From JADLDB01 sp040752975 (GTDB lineage Bacteria > Myxococcota > Myxococcia > Myxococcales > Myxococcaceae): a DNA stretch of 64,000 bases. The notes beneath the pieces are model-generated. The model worked only from the letters and a program-made list of their open reading frames with translations. It was not told where the DNA came from and did no database searches. How positions within the stretch are numbered: the stretch's first letter is position 1; every line of letters starts with the position of its first letter. Both the position numbers and the translations under genes were made by a program. The stretch is from the NCBI GenBank assembly GCA_040752975.1, contig JBFMHF010000016.1, positions 5,845 through 69,844 on the forward strand, given 5' to 3'. Of the stretch, positions 54,886 through 63,256 are shown piece after piece.

Positions 54886-55131
54886 CTATTCCTTCGCCTT
54901 CAGCTTCGACTCGTTCTCCTGGATGAAGCGGCGGATGTCGTCGGCCATGTCCAGCAGCTTGGTCCACTGCTCCTTGTAGAGCGTCACCGGAAAGCGGCCC
55001 AGCCCGTAGACCGACACGCCGCCCTTCTCCGACACCTTCAAGGACACGCCCCTGCTGGTGCGGGCCTTGAGCGCCTCGTTCTCTGCCTTGAGCTTCTCCA
55101 GCTCCGCGCGCAGCTCTTCTTCGGTGGCCAT
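54886..55131 (-). CDS. Coiled-coil microprotein, 81 aa
   Basis: An N-terminal coiled-coil (MATEEELRAELEKLKAENEA) leads into a compact beta-hairpin/helix segment (KVSEKGGVSVYGLGRFPVTL, YKEQWTKLLDMADDIRRFIQ). No signal or membrane segment. The sequence has the look of a conserved small family of unknown function found in several phyla, possibly a dimer. It stands between the OLD-family gene and eutB on the same strand. Confidence 0.7.
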   Translation of the reverse strand: MATEEELRAELEKLKAENEALKARTSRGVSLKVSEKGGVSVYGLGRFPVTLYKEQWTKLLDMADDIRRFIQENESKLKAKE

Positions 55132-55164
55132 GGCGCCGGAGACTCGGGCGCGGACCTCCCCACG

Positions 55165-56832
55165 TCAAGCGCGGCGGCGGCGAGGCGGGCGCTCCTGCCG
55201 CAGCGCGGGGGTGTCGACGTTCGACGGCTCTCCCCGCGCCTGGCGGACGCAGGACTCGATGGCGTAGCGCAGAGGCTCCGGCACGCCCTTCGGCCCGCGC
55301 GCGTTCACCTCGTCGAGCAGCATCAACGCGAGGCCTGGCTTGGAGTGCTTGCGAATGGCGTGGCTGATGACGGACGGGGCCGAGCGCTCGCGCACCTTGC
55401 CGGTGACGCCGGCGGCGCGCTTGAAGAAGTCGGCGTAGCCCGACGCCCAGAAGCAGTTCTCGAGGTCGCGCTGGGGCAGGAGCGTGAGGTGGCGGCGTGG
55501 CTCTTCCCCCGTGACGAAGGCGCGCGCGCTCTCGAGGTAGTTGCGCCCGGCGGTGTCGCCGTCGGTCAGCACGTGCCAGCCCATGCCGAGGTGCTTCACC
55601 ACCTTGAGCAGCGGTGTCAGCCCGGCCTGGGCGAACTCCACGCAGTGAATGCCCTCGAGCGTGAAGTCGTAGCCCAGCGCGCGGGCGAGCTCCGGTAGCA
55701 GCCAGAACTCCGTCTCGCCTTCCACCAGGAGCCACACGCGCCCGAAGCTGGCGTCGGCCCTCCGGCTGCGCAGGTGGTACGTGTAGCGGCGCTCGTCCTC
55801 GGACGAGAGCCCGCCCACCGGCACCTGGAAGGTGGACACCTCTCCGTTCGCGCGCACCAGGCGGCGCAGGCTGGTGACGGGCGCCGCGCCCACCAACACC
55901 GAGGAGTGCGTGCCGATCACCTTCTGGCCGCGCAGCCGCTCGATGATCCGCCACACGCTGGCCAGCGTCATCGGGTGCAGGTACGCCTCGGGAGCCTCGA
56001 GCAACAAGAGCGGGCGGCCGAGCTGGCGGGGCCGGCCGGTCCACGCGCGCAACAGGCCGCCGACCAGCAGCAGCAGGCCGATCTTCGACGCGGCGCTGCC
56101 GTGCTCCAGCGTCAGCGTGAGATCTCGCTGGCGCCGCAGCGCCTCCACCGGACTGGCGGACGGCGGCTCATTCTCTCCAGTCCGCTCCATCAGCTCCCGC
56201 GCCAGCTCCTGCGCGGCGCGGTAGCCGCGCTCCAGCTTCCGGCCCGCGTCGGTGAGGGGCTCGACGCGCGCCTCGAGCAGCTCGTGGTAGCTGGCCTCGA
56301 TCTCCTTCAGCACGTCGACGTTGGAGGCGGCGGCCACCGGCGAGCTGCGATCCAGCACCATCCCGGTGGGCAACCAGAAGACGGGCAGGGCGCCGCGCAG
56401 GAAGGCCAGCAGCTCGGCGTCGTCCACCCAGGCGTCGCTGGTGGCGGCGTCGACGAAGCGCCACGACACCTTGAGCGGCGCCGAGTCGCTCGCCGCGAGC
56501 GTCACCTCGAAGCGCACCCGTCGCTGGGGCGCCTTCTTCAGCCGCCGGGTCCACGCCGCCCAGTCGTCGCCGTCCCACGCACCGCGCTGTGGCTCGACGA
56601 GCTCCAGGATGACGCGGGTGGGCCCGTGCCGGCCGTCGCCGCGCGGCAGCACGGAGCGCTCGAAGGAGAAGCCGTCGGGGGCCGCCCGCCAGCCGAGGGC
56701 GAGGGCGAGCGCCTCCAGCAGCGTGGTGCGGCCGCTGTCATTCTCTCCGATGATGACGGTGGTGTCGTCGAAGGCGACGGAGGCGTGACGCAGCGCCCGG
56801 TAATTCTCCACGCTGAGCCGCTCGAGGAACAT
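55165..56832 (-). CDS. OLD-family ATPase with C-terminal Toprim nuclease-type domain
   Basis: 555 aa. An N-terminal SMC/ABC-like ATPase segment (MFLERLSVENYRALRH, Walker A variant IGENDSGRTTLLEAL with Arg in place of the usual Lys) and later LLLLEAPEAYLHPMTLA (Walker B-like) and IGTHSSVLV. The C-terminal Toprim domain has LLVEGETEFWLLPELA and LTDGDTAGRNY acidic clusters. OLD proteins are DNA nucleases or defence-related ATPases, some acting in phage immunity. The start is chosen at MFLERLSVENYRA, the usual OLD N-terminus. It lies 16 bp after the MBOAT gene. Confidence 0.85.
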   Translation of the reverse strand: MFLERLSVENYRALRHASVAFDDTTVIIGENDSGRTTLLEALALALGWRAAPDGFSFERSVLPRGDGRHGPTRVILELVEPQRGAWDGDDWAAWTRRLKKAPQRRVRFEVTLAASDSAPLKVSWRFVDAATSDAWVDDAELLAFLRGALPVFWLPTGMVLDRSSPVAAASNVDVLKEIEASYHELLEARVEPLTDAGRKLERGYRAAQELARELMERTGENEPPSASPVEALRRQRDLTLTLEHGSAASKIGLLLLVGGLLRAWTGRPRQLGRPLLLLEAPEAYLHPMTLASVWRIIERLRGQKVIGTHSSVLVGAAPVTSLRRLVRANGEVSTFQVPVGGLSSEDERRYTYHLRSRRADASFGRVWLLVEGETEFWLLPELARALGYDFTLEGIHCVEFAQAGLTPLLKVVKHLGMGWHVLTDGDTAGRNYLESARAFVTGEEPRRHLTLLPQRDLENCFWASGYADFFKRAAGVTGKVRERSAPSVISHAIRKHSKPGLALMLLDEVNARGPKGVPEPLRYAIESCVRQARGEPSNVDTPALRQERPPRRRRA

Positions 56833-56848
56833 CCCGGGCCGACGCTTA

Positions 56849-58264
56849 CTAGAACTGGAAGTAGATGTACGGCTGCGCCTCGATGGACGCGACGCGACGG
56901 ATGAGGAGGCCCAGCGCAATCAAGAGGACCGCGCGCACCGGCGCCGGCATCCAGGTGAAGAACTCGCCCAGCCGCGTCCAGAAGCCGTCGGGCACGTAGT
57001 GGCTCACCACCGCCCCCGCCAGCATCACCCACACCAGGCTGGACACGTTGGCGAGGCCGGGCGTGAAGCGCAGGAGCTGCTCGAACATCGCCGTGGCGTG
57101 CGCCATGTCCTGGGCCCGGAAAAACACGCGGGCGAACACCACGCAGAAGAGCGTCACCACGAAGCCCGCCGCGGCCCGAAGCGCTGCAGCCCGCGTCGGC
57201 TTGCCCGCCACCCACCACCAGATGCGCCAGAGGACGAGCAGCGCCCCGTGGATGGCCCCCCACAGGAGGAACTTCCAGTCGGCCCCGTGCCACAGCCCGC
57301 CCAGCGCCATCACCAGGAAGAGGTTGCGCAGCACCTTCACCTTCGAGACGCGGTTGCCGCCCAGCGGGATGTAGAAGTAGTCGCGCAGCCAGGTGGAGAA
57401 GCTGATGTGCCAGCGGTTCCAGAAGTCGAAGAGGCTGGTGGCGCGGTACGGCTTGTTGAAGTTCTCCGGCAGCTGGAAGCCGAACAGCGCCGCCGCGCCG
57501 ATGGCGATGTCCGAGTACGCGGAGAAGTCGAAGTAGATCTGAAACGTGTACGCGAAGACGGCCACCGCGCACTCCGCCGAGGTGTAGTTGGCGGGGTTGG
57601 CGAAGACCGGGTCCACCAGCCCCACCGCCAGCACGTCGGCCACCAGCAGCTTCTTCGCGATGCCCATCGCGATGCGGTACAGGCCGCGGCTCCCCGCTTC
57701 GACGGTGAGCCAGGGCTGCATGTCGAAGCGCTCCAGCAGCGCGTCGGCGCGGACGATGGGGCCGGCCACCAATTGCGGGAAGAAGAGCTTGAAGACGAGC
57801 TGCTCGAAGAAGCCGTACTTCGGCTCGACATGCCCGCGGTAGACGTCCACCGCGTAGCTGATGGCCTGGAAGGCGACGAAGGACAGGCCGACGGGCAACA
57901 GCAGGTGCAGGAGCGCCGGCGGCGTCCACTTCCCAGTCACCTCGCCCAGCCAGCCCCAGGTGGCGAGGAAGAGGTCGGCGTACTTGTACAGGCCCAGCAC
58001 CGCGAGGTGGTTCACCACCGTCACCGCCAGCAGCGCCTTGCGCGCGCGCGGGCCCTGCCAGCGCCGGAAGCCGGCGGTGAAGGCCGTGTTGACGGCGGCG
58101 TACCAGACGAAGATGGCCAGCGGCCGCACGTCCCACGCCGCGTAGAAGACGACGCTGGCCACCAGCAGCACCGACAGGCGCGCCACCTTGTGCTTCGCCA
58201 CCGCCCAGTAGAGGGCGAAGGTGACGGTCAACAGCGCGACAAACTGGACGCTGTGAAAGAGCAC
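56849..58264 (-). CDS. MBOAT membrane O-acyltransferase (AlgI/PatA-like)
   Basis: 471 aa, about 11 membrane helices. AlgI-type signatures are present: KYADLFLATWGWLGE, LPVGLSFVAFQAISYAVDVY, KLFFPQLVAGPIVRAD, FQIYFDFSAYSDIAIGAA, NFNKPYRATSLFDFWNRWHI and the catalytic His region LGGLWHGADWKFLLWG. These enzymes move acyl (often acetyl) groups across the membrane onto extracellular polysaccharide or cell-wall sugars, with a periplasmic SGNH protein completing the transfer. The GTG start follows the SGNH gene's stop by 1 bp, so the two are a coupled pair. Confidence 0.92.
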   Translation of the reverse strand: MLFHSVQFVALLTVTFALYWAVAKHKVARLSVLLVASVVFYAAWDVRPLAIFVWYAAVNTAFTAGFRRWQGPRARKALLAVTVVNHLAVLGLYKYADLFLATWGWLGEVTGKWTPPALLHLLLPVGLSFVAFQAISYAVDVYRGHVEPKYGFFEQLVFKLFFPQLVAGPIVRADALLERFDMQPWLTVEAGSRGLYRIAMGIAKKLLVADVLAVGLVDPVFANPANYTSAECAVAVFAYTFQIYFDFSAYSDIAIGAAALFGFQLPENFNKPYRATSLFDFWNRWHISFSTWLRDYFYIPLGGNRVSKVKVLRNLFLVMALGGLWHGADWKFLLWGAIHGALLVLWRIWWWVAGKPTRAAALRAAAGFVVTLFCVVFARVFFRAQDMAHATAMFEQLLRFTPGLANVSSLVWVMLAGAVVSHYVPDGFWTRLGEFFTWMPAPVRAVLLIALGLLIRRVASIEAQPYIYFQF

Positions 58265-58265
58265 G

Positions 58266-61082
58266 TCAGCGGCCCTCCCCGGCGTCTGCCGTGTCGCTCG
58301 TGCCGTCGTAGGCCGAGAGGAAGTCGTCGACGAAGGCGTCCGCCAATTCGGTGTAGCCGCGCGGCGTCAGGTGCACGTGGTCGGGGTGTGCGAGCCGGGG
58401 CTGGTGCTCGCGCCAGGTCTGCATCGAGCCCGGGCCGCCCATCGCCTTGCGGGCGCTCCACAGCGCGCAGCCGTGCTCGCGCGCCACGTCGTCGAGCGCG
58501 TTCAGCACCGCGTCCTGGCTGGGCGAAGGGGCCCACGTCCTGTCGTCTTGACGCGACATGCGATCCGTCGGGGCGATGAGGAGGCAGTCGGCGTCGGGCG
58601 CGGCGGACTTGAGCGCGACGAAGAGCTTCGCGTACGCCTGCTTCATCGCCTCCGGATCGAGGTCGTGCAGCGCGCTCTCGTTGGTGCCGTACCAGAGGAC
58701 GAAGAGGTCGGCGCCCCGCGCCTGCAGCTGCGTGGTGAGCGCGTCGCGGTCGTACCCGGCGATGGTGAAGACGGTGCTGCCGGGCAGGCCGAGGGCGTCG
58801 TACACCACGCCGGGCCGCTCCAGCTCGCCGGCCGCGCCCAGCACCTTCACCTGCCCGGGCCCCTGGTTCAGCACCTCGAGGCGGTGCATCGCGCCGTCGG
58901 CCTCGAGCGCCAGCACCCGGGCCATGCGCGGGGCCGCCGACGCGTCGGGCGCGCCGGGTGTCTCGGGCACCCTCGCCACCGTCTTGCCGTCGAGGCGCAC
59001 GTCCATCACGCCCATGCCGGGCTCCTCGACGTAGTACAGCTGCAGCCGCGACTTGAGGGACAGGTCGGTGCAGCGGGCGCAGAAGGTGAACTCGAGGCGC
59101 GACTGCGGAGGGCCTTCCGCGCGCACGCCCGTCAGCGCCCAGATGGTGTCGTCGCCGCCCTCGCGCGCGTCGCGAATCGCCCAGGCGCCGAAGAGGGAGC
59201 GCCGCACGCCCGAAGGTTCCAGGCGGCGCGAGGGCTTGCCCGCGGCGACGAAGCCGCGCCCCGCGTCGCCGAACCGCGCCGCCAGCCGCCGCCGCACCTC
59301 GTCGGTGAAGAAGTGCGCCGAGGTGTGGCTCGCGCCCAGCTGCACCATGCCCACGCGCCCGCGCTCGCCCTTCGAGAGCTGGGCCAGCTTGGAGAAGATG
59401 CGCGCGAGGCGATCGACCTGCAACCTCTGGCCACGCGTCACCGGCACCGGCGTCTGGGGGCTGCTCTCCTGCGCCAGCTGCGCGCGAGTGAGGGCGAGGT
59501 CGAGCAGGTGGCCGAGGAGGTCGCCGCCCAGCGCGCGCGGGTGGAAGAGATCGTCGGACATCAGCCCCCTGTCCAGCCACTTCTGGAAGGCCTCGTCGCC
59601 GCCGAAGGCGGTGAACATGTCCCAGTACCCGCAGCCGCTCTCCAGCGCCGCGGTGCGGATCGCCTCGGCGATGTCCTTCGTGCCCGGGCGCGGGGAGATG
59701 GCCCCAGACACGGTGCGGATGCCGGCCGCCATGGGGCTCACCAGCAAGCAGGCGGCGGCGGGGGCGCCAGTGCGGATCCGCTCGATGAGGGCGCGGAAGT
59801 TCTCGGTGGCCTTCTCCGGGGTGAGCCGCTTCTGGGCCAGCTCGAAGGCCTCGTTGCCGCCCAGCATCAGCACGACCAGGGCGGGATCTCTCGCTTCGAG
59901 CTGCGAGGCGAAGGCGGCCTCGTTCGCGCGGAGGAAGGTGTCGGCGGTGGCGCCTGGCAGCCCGATGGAGTCGTACACCACCCCGGCGTGCGCCTCTTCC
60001 ATCGCCACGCCGTACAGCGCGACGCGGCCGCGCGTGGACACGGTGAGGGTGCGCGCGTTCTCCGGCAGCGGCACGCGCAGCATGTCGGCGGCCCGGCCCT
60101 TCTCCCGGGTGGAGAGCTGGGCCAGCAGCTTGCCGTCCACCCGCACGTCGATGACGCCGCCGCCCGGTTGTCGCAGGTACAGCACGTCGGCCAGCCGCGC
60201 GTCGGAGGCGTCGAAGCTGGTGCTGAGCGTCTCGTCTCCCGCGGCGAAGGCCACCCCGGTGAGGCCCAGCACCGCGGTGCGCGAGCGATCCGTGAGGCGC
60301 TCGATCTCCCAGCCCTCGGTGGCGCGCCCGGTGCGGGTGGCGAGGCCGGCGTTGGGCGTTGGGCGATCGACGAAGAAGAAGCCTCCGCCGCCCGAGCCGT
60401 GGCGGGCCTGCAGCCGCTTGCGGGCCTTGCCGGTGATGTAGTCGGAGGCGATGAGCGAGTCGCCGAGGTGCACCACGTGCACGGGCGTGTCGCGGGTGCC
60501 GGCCTTCATCTCGGCCAGCGCGTTGAAGAAGGGCCCGAGCGCCTCTTCTTCACAGCCGTTGGCGCCCTCGATGCGGCAGCCCTGCTCGATGTCCACGTGC
60601 TGGGCGCCCACTGCGCGGGCCAGGGCATCCAGCTTGCGGGCCTCCTTCTGCTCCTGCTCCGGCAGCAGGGACAAGGCCAGCTCCACGTCGTCCACGGCGG
60701 GCGCGGTGGCCACGTCGTCGGGCACGTCGGTGAGCGACGGCTCGGGCGGAGGTGTCACCGTGGCGAGCTGCGGCGCCGGCTGGGCGGAAGCGCCCGGCGT
60801 GGGCGCGGGCGTCAGCGCCTTCGGCCACAGGGTGGCGATGACCGTCTCGCGGGGCTGGTCGCGCAGCCTGGGCAGCGGGCGGAATTCGTCGGGCACGGGC
60901 GCGAGCGACAGGCCGACGCCGAGGACTGCCACGGTCAGCAGGGTGAGACCGGTGCTGTGCGGGCGCCGCAGCTTTGACGTCGGGCGTGTGCGCGCGGCGC
61001 TGCGGACGGGGCCCGCGGACGCGGGGCGGGGCGCAGTCGGAGGCCTGGGTGAAGGGGACGGCACGAGCAGGCAGTCGACCAC
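58266..61082 (-). CDS. Membrane-anchored protein with two tandem SGNH/GDSL-type domains
   Basis: 938 aa. The GTG with GAAGG upstream gives a short cytosolic tail, one helix (about 45-62) and a long periplasmic part. The first SGNH-like domain has block I VVHLGDSLIASDYITG, LMLGGNEAFELA and DDLFHPRA. The second has MVQLGASHTSAHFFTDE (Asp of GDS replaced by Ala), LWYGTNESALHD and HPDHVHLTPRGY. Each pairs a nucleophile Ser with a downstream Asp-x-x-His. Such proteins partner MBOAT acyltransferases in O-acetylating or de-acetylating surface glycans; the MBOAT gene follows directly. Confidence 0.82.
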   Translation of the reverse strand: MVDCLLVPSPSPRPPTAPRPASAGPVRSAARTRPTSKLRRPHSTGLTLLTVAVLGVGLSLAPVPDEFRPLPRLRDQPRETVIATLWPKALTPAPTPGASAQPAPQLATVTPPPEPSLTDVPDDVATAPAVDDVELALSLLPEQEQKEARKLDALARAVGAQHVDIEQGCRIEGANGCEEEALGPFFNALAEMKAGTRDTPVHVVHLGDSLIASDYITGKARKRLQARHGSGGGGFFFVDRPTPNAGLATRTGRATEGWEIERLTDRSRTAVLGLTGVAFAAGDETLSTSFDASDARLADVLYLRQPGGGVIDVRVDGKLLAQLSTREKGRAADMLRVPLPENARTLTVSTRGRVALYGVAMEEAHAGVVYDSIGLPGATADTFLRANEAAFASQLEARDPALVVLMLGGNEAFELAQKRLTPEKATENFRALIERIRTGAPAAACLLVSPMAAGIRTVSGAISPRPGTKDIAEAIRTAALESGCGYWDMFTAFGGDEAFQKWLDRGLMSDDLFHPRALGGDLLGHLLDLALTRAQLAQESSPQTPVPVTRGQRLQVDRLARIFSKLAQLSKGERGRVGMVQLGASHTSAHFFTDEVRRRLAARFGDAGRGFVAAGKPSRRLEPSGVRRSLFGAWAIRDAREGGDDTIWALTGVRAEGPPQSRLEFTFCARCTDLSLKSRLQLYYVEEPGMGVMDVRLDGKTVARVPETPGAPDASAAPRMARVLALEADGAMHRLEVLNQGPGQVKVLGAAGELERPGVVYDALGLPGSTVFTIAGYDRDALTTQLQARGADLFVLWYGTNESALHDLDPEAMKQAYAKLFVALKSAAPDADCLLIAPTDRMSRQDDRTWAPSPSQDAVLNALDDVAREHGCALWSARKAMGGPGSMQTWREHQPRLAHPDHVHLTPRGYTELADAFVDDFLSAYDGTSDTADAGEGR

Positions 61083-61569
61083 GGGACCTTCACCCGGGAA
61101 AGTCCGCGAACGCGGGTGTGAGACACGCTGCTACAGAGAGGACGACCGGGTGCCGGAAGGCCGCGCGCGCGACGTGCCGCGCACAGCCGACGAGCTGCGT
61201 TGGTGGAGTGCGGTCGGGGAGGGCCTCCGCAGACGCAAAGCCCGCCACAGCCGACGCGGCGGACCGCGCACCCAGCGCAGGGGCTTCTGCCGAGTGTCCA
61301 GGCTGTGTCTTCGGCACTCAGCGCACGCGGAACGGCCGCGCGTGAACCACTCGTCGAGTCGAAGGGGCTGGGGCCTTTTCCGCAGCGCCACCGCTTGCTG
61401 GAGGCCCTCGCAATCCCGCCCCATCGCGGACGGCCGGGACGCTCCGGTGGAGCACCGACGCCTGATCACTCCAGTGGGCACTTGCCCCTCCGCAGGGGCA
61501 AGCGCCTCCGCTTCCCGCACACTTCCACCGTGAGGCTGGCTGGCATGCGGGCTGCTCTTGAGGTGGATC
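61083..61569. other. 487-bp divergent intergenic region
   Basis: The region lies between the SGNH gene and the divergent MYXO-CTERM-type gene. It contains no supported gene; long frames on both strands are Arg-rich noise, though one plus-strand stretch (RTADELRWWSAVGEGLRR) looks slightly more protein-like. A perfect hairpin lies near its right end. Confidence 0.45.
61481..61502. promoter_or_regulatory. Perfect hairpin in the upstream region of the anchored protein gene
   Basis: CTTGCCCC-TCCGCA-GGGGCAAG: a perfect 8-bp stem with a 6-base loop, 67 bp ahead of the start codon. It could shape a 5' leader or stop upstream transcription. There is no T-run. Confidence 0.4.
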
Positions 61570-63003
61570 ATGCGCCTCGCCGGCTGTCTCCTCGTGTTGC
61601 TGTCCGGATCCGCCTTCGCCAACCAGCTCGGCGCAGTCGGGTACTCGGGGAAGACGGGGGAGACCTGCAACATGTGCCACTCGGGCGGCGGTGCGCCGAC
61701 GGTGTCCATCACCGGGCCGGCGACGCTGCAGGCAGGACAGACGGGCAGCTACACGCTGACGGTGACGGGCGGCGCGGGGGTGCGCGCGGGGATGAACGTC
61801 AGCGCCGACGTGGTGGACGCGCAGCTCCAGGGCGTGGCGGGCGACACCACGGCCTTCAGCGGCGAGGTGCACCACACGGGGACGAAGGCCTTCTCGGGCG
61901 GACGAGCGGCGTTCGCCTTCAAGCTGGTGGCGCCGCCGTACTCCGGCACGGTGCGCCTCTTCGGCGCGGGCAACTCGTGCAACGGCAACGGCGGGAGCTC
62001 GGGCGATCGCGCAGGGCTGACGACGTTCTCCGTCTCCGTGACGGGCGGGACGACGGCGCCGCGGGTGGCGACGGCGCCGACCGCGAACCCGGAGGTGGTG
62101 AACGGGGTGAGCACCAGGCTCTCGGTGCTGGGAGCCGACGATCAACCCGAGTCGGCGCTCACCTACCACTGGGCGGTGGCGAGCGGCCCCGGCCCCGCCA
62201 CTTTCTCTCCCAACGGCAGCAACGCGGCGAAGCAGACGACGGCCACCTTCCAGCGCGCGGGCAGCTACGTGCTGCAGGTGCAGGTGAAGGACGCGCAGGG
62301 CCAGGCGGCGGCCTCGACGGTGAGCGTGACGGTGCAGGCGAGCTTCTCGGGCATCACCATCTCGCCGTCCGCAGGGCAGGTGCTCCCCCGCGGCACGCGG
62401 CAATTCACCGCTCAGGCCGTCGACCAGTTCGGCGGCACGCTGGCCGCTCCCGCCAGCTTCACGTGGATGGTGACCAGCGGGGGCTCCATTTCCCCGTCGG
62501 GCGTCTTCACCGCCGGCCCGAGCCTGGGCGGGCCGCACATCATCCAGGCGACGGCGCAGGGCAAGGCGGGCAGCGCGACGGTGACGGTGGTGTCGCAGGT
62601 GACGGAAGAAGACACGACCGCGCCGACGGTGGCGCTCGCCTCGCATCAGGCCAACGCGACGTTGACGGGCGTGGTGACGCTACAGGCGACAGCGCACGAC
62701 GACGTGGGGGTGACGCGCGTGGAGTATCTCCTCGACGGGGTGTCGGTGGGCGAGGCCAACGAGGCGCCCTGGAGCGTCGTGTTGAACTCGGCCGCACACC
62801 CGAGCGGCCCGGCGACGCTGACGCTCATCGCGCGTGACGCGGCGGGCAACGCGGGAGCCAGCCCGGGGGTGGCGGTGGTGCTGGACAACCCGGGCACGTC
62901 CGGCGCGGGCGGCTGCAGCGCCGTCGGCGGGCCACCGCTCCTCCTCCTCGCGCTGGGCGTGCGCGCCCGCAGGCGAGTTCAGGGGAGCGGCGCGGCGAGG
63001 TGA
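61570..63003 (+). CDS. Surface protein with reeler-like/TCNMCH N-domain, Ig repeats and MYXO-CTERM-type tail
   Basis: 477 aa. The ATG has GAGGTGG upstream and opens a signal peptide (MRLAGCLLVLLSGSAFA). The mature start NQLGAVGYSGKTGETCNMCH resembles choice-of-anchor-V/reeler-like domains, with a CxxCH that could be haem- or metal-related but is known in this family as a plain motif. PKD-like and bacterial-Ig segments follow (TYHWAVASGPGPATFS, ITISPSAGQVLPRGTRQFTA). The C-terminus GGCSAVGGPPLLLLALGV plus Arg-rich tail is a MYXO-CTERM-like sorting signal. It matches the myxobacterial 'MXAN_6652-type' anchored proteins as I recall them. Confidence 0.8.
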   Translation: MRLAGCLLVLLSGSAFANQLGAVGYSGKTGETCNMCHSGGGAPTVSITGPATLQAGQTGSYTLTVTGGAGVRAGMNVSADVVDAQLQGVAGDTTAFSGEVHHTGTKAFSGGRAAFAFKLVAPPYSGTVRLFGAGNSCNGNGGSSGDRAGLTTFSVSVTGGTTAPRVATAPTANPEVVNGVSTRLSVLGADDQPESALTYHWAVASGPGPATFSPNGSNAAKQTTATFQRAGSYVLQVQVKDAQGQAAASTVSVTVQASFSGITISPSAGQVLPRGTRQFTAQAVDQFGGTLAAPASFTWMVTSGGSISPSGVFTAGPSLGGPHIIQATAQGKAGSATVTVVSQVTEEDTTAPTVALASHQANATLTGVVTLQATAHDDVGVTRVEYLLDGVSVGEANEAPWSVVLNSAAHPSGPATLTLIARDAAGNAGASPGVAVVLDNPGTSGAGGCSAVGGPPLLLLALGVRARRRVQGSGAAR

Positions 63004-63256
63004 GGGCCCGACCAGGTCCGACCGAAGTCCGTGCACGCGAAGGGGTGGCGGCAGACGTCGATTCTCTGGTGGCCTGAAACCTGGGGAAGAGGTGCGACGT
63101 CACCACGTCTTCCATCTCGATGCGCCGTCCCGCCTCGAGGAATGCCGCCGTCCGGGCAGCAGCCTGGCGTGGCTGAGCGCGTATCCCACCTGCACCGTAG
63201 ACGTGGGCTTCATCTTCCTCGTCCGGGGCGCATGATCACGGTTAACCTGCTGCGCC

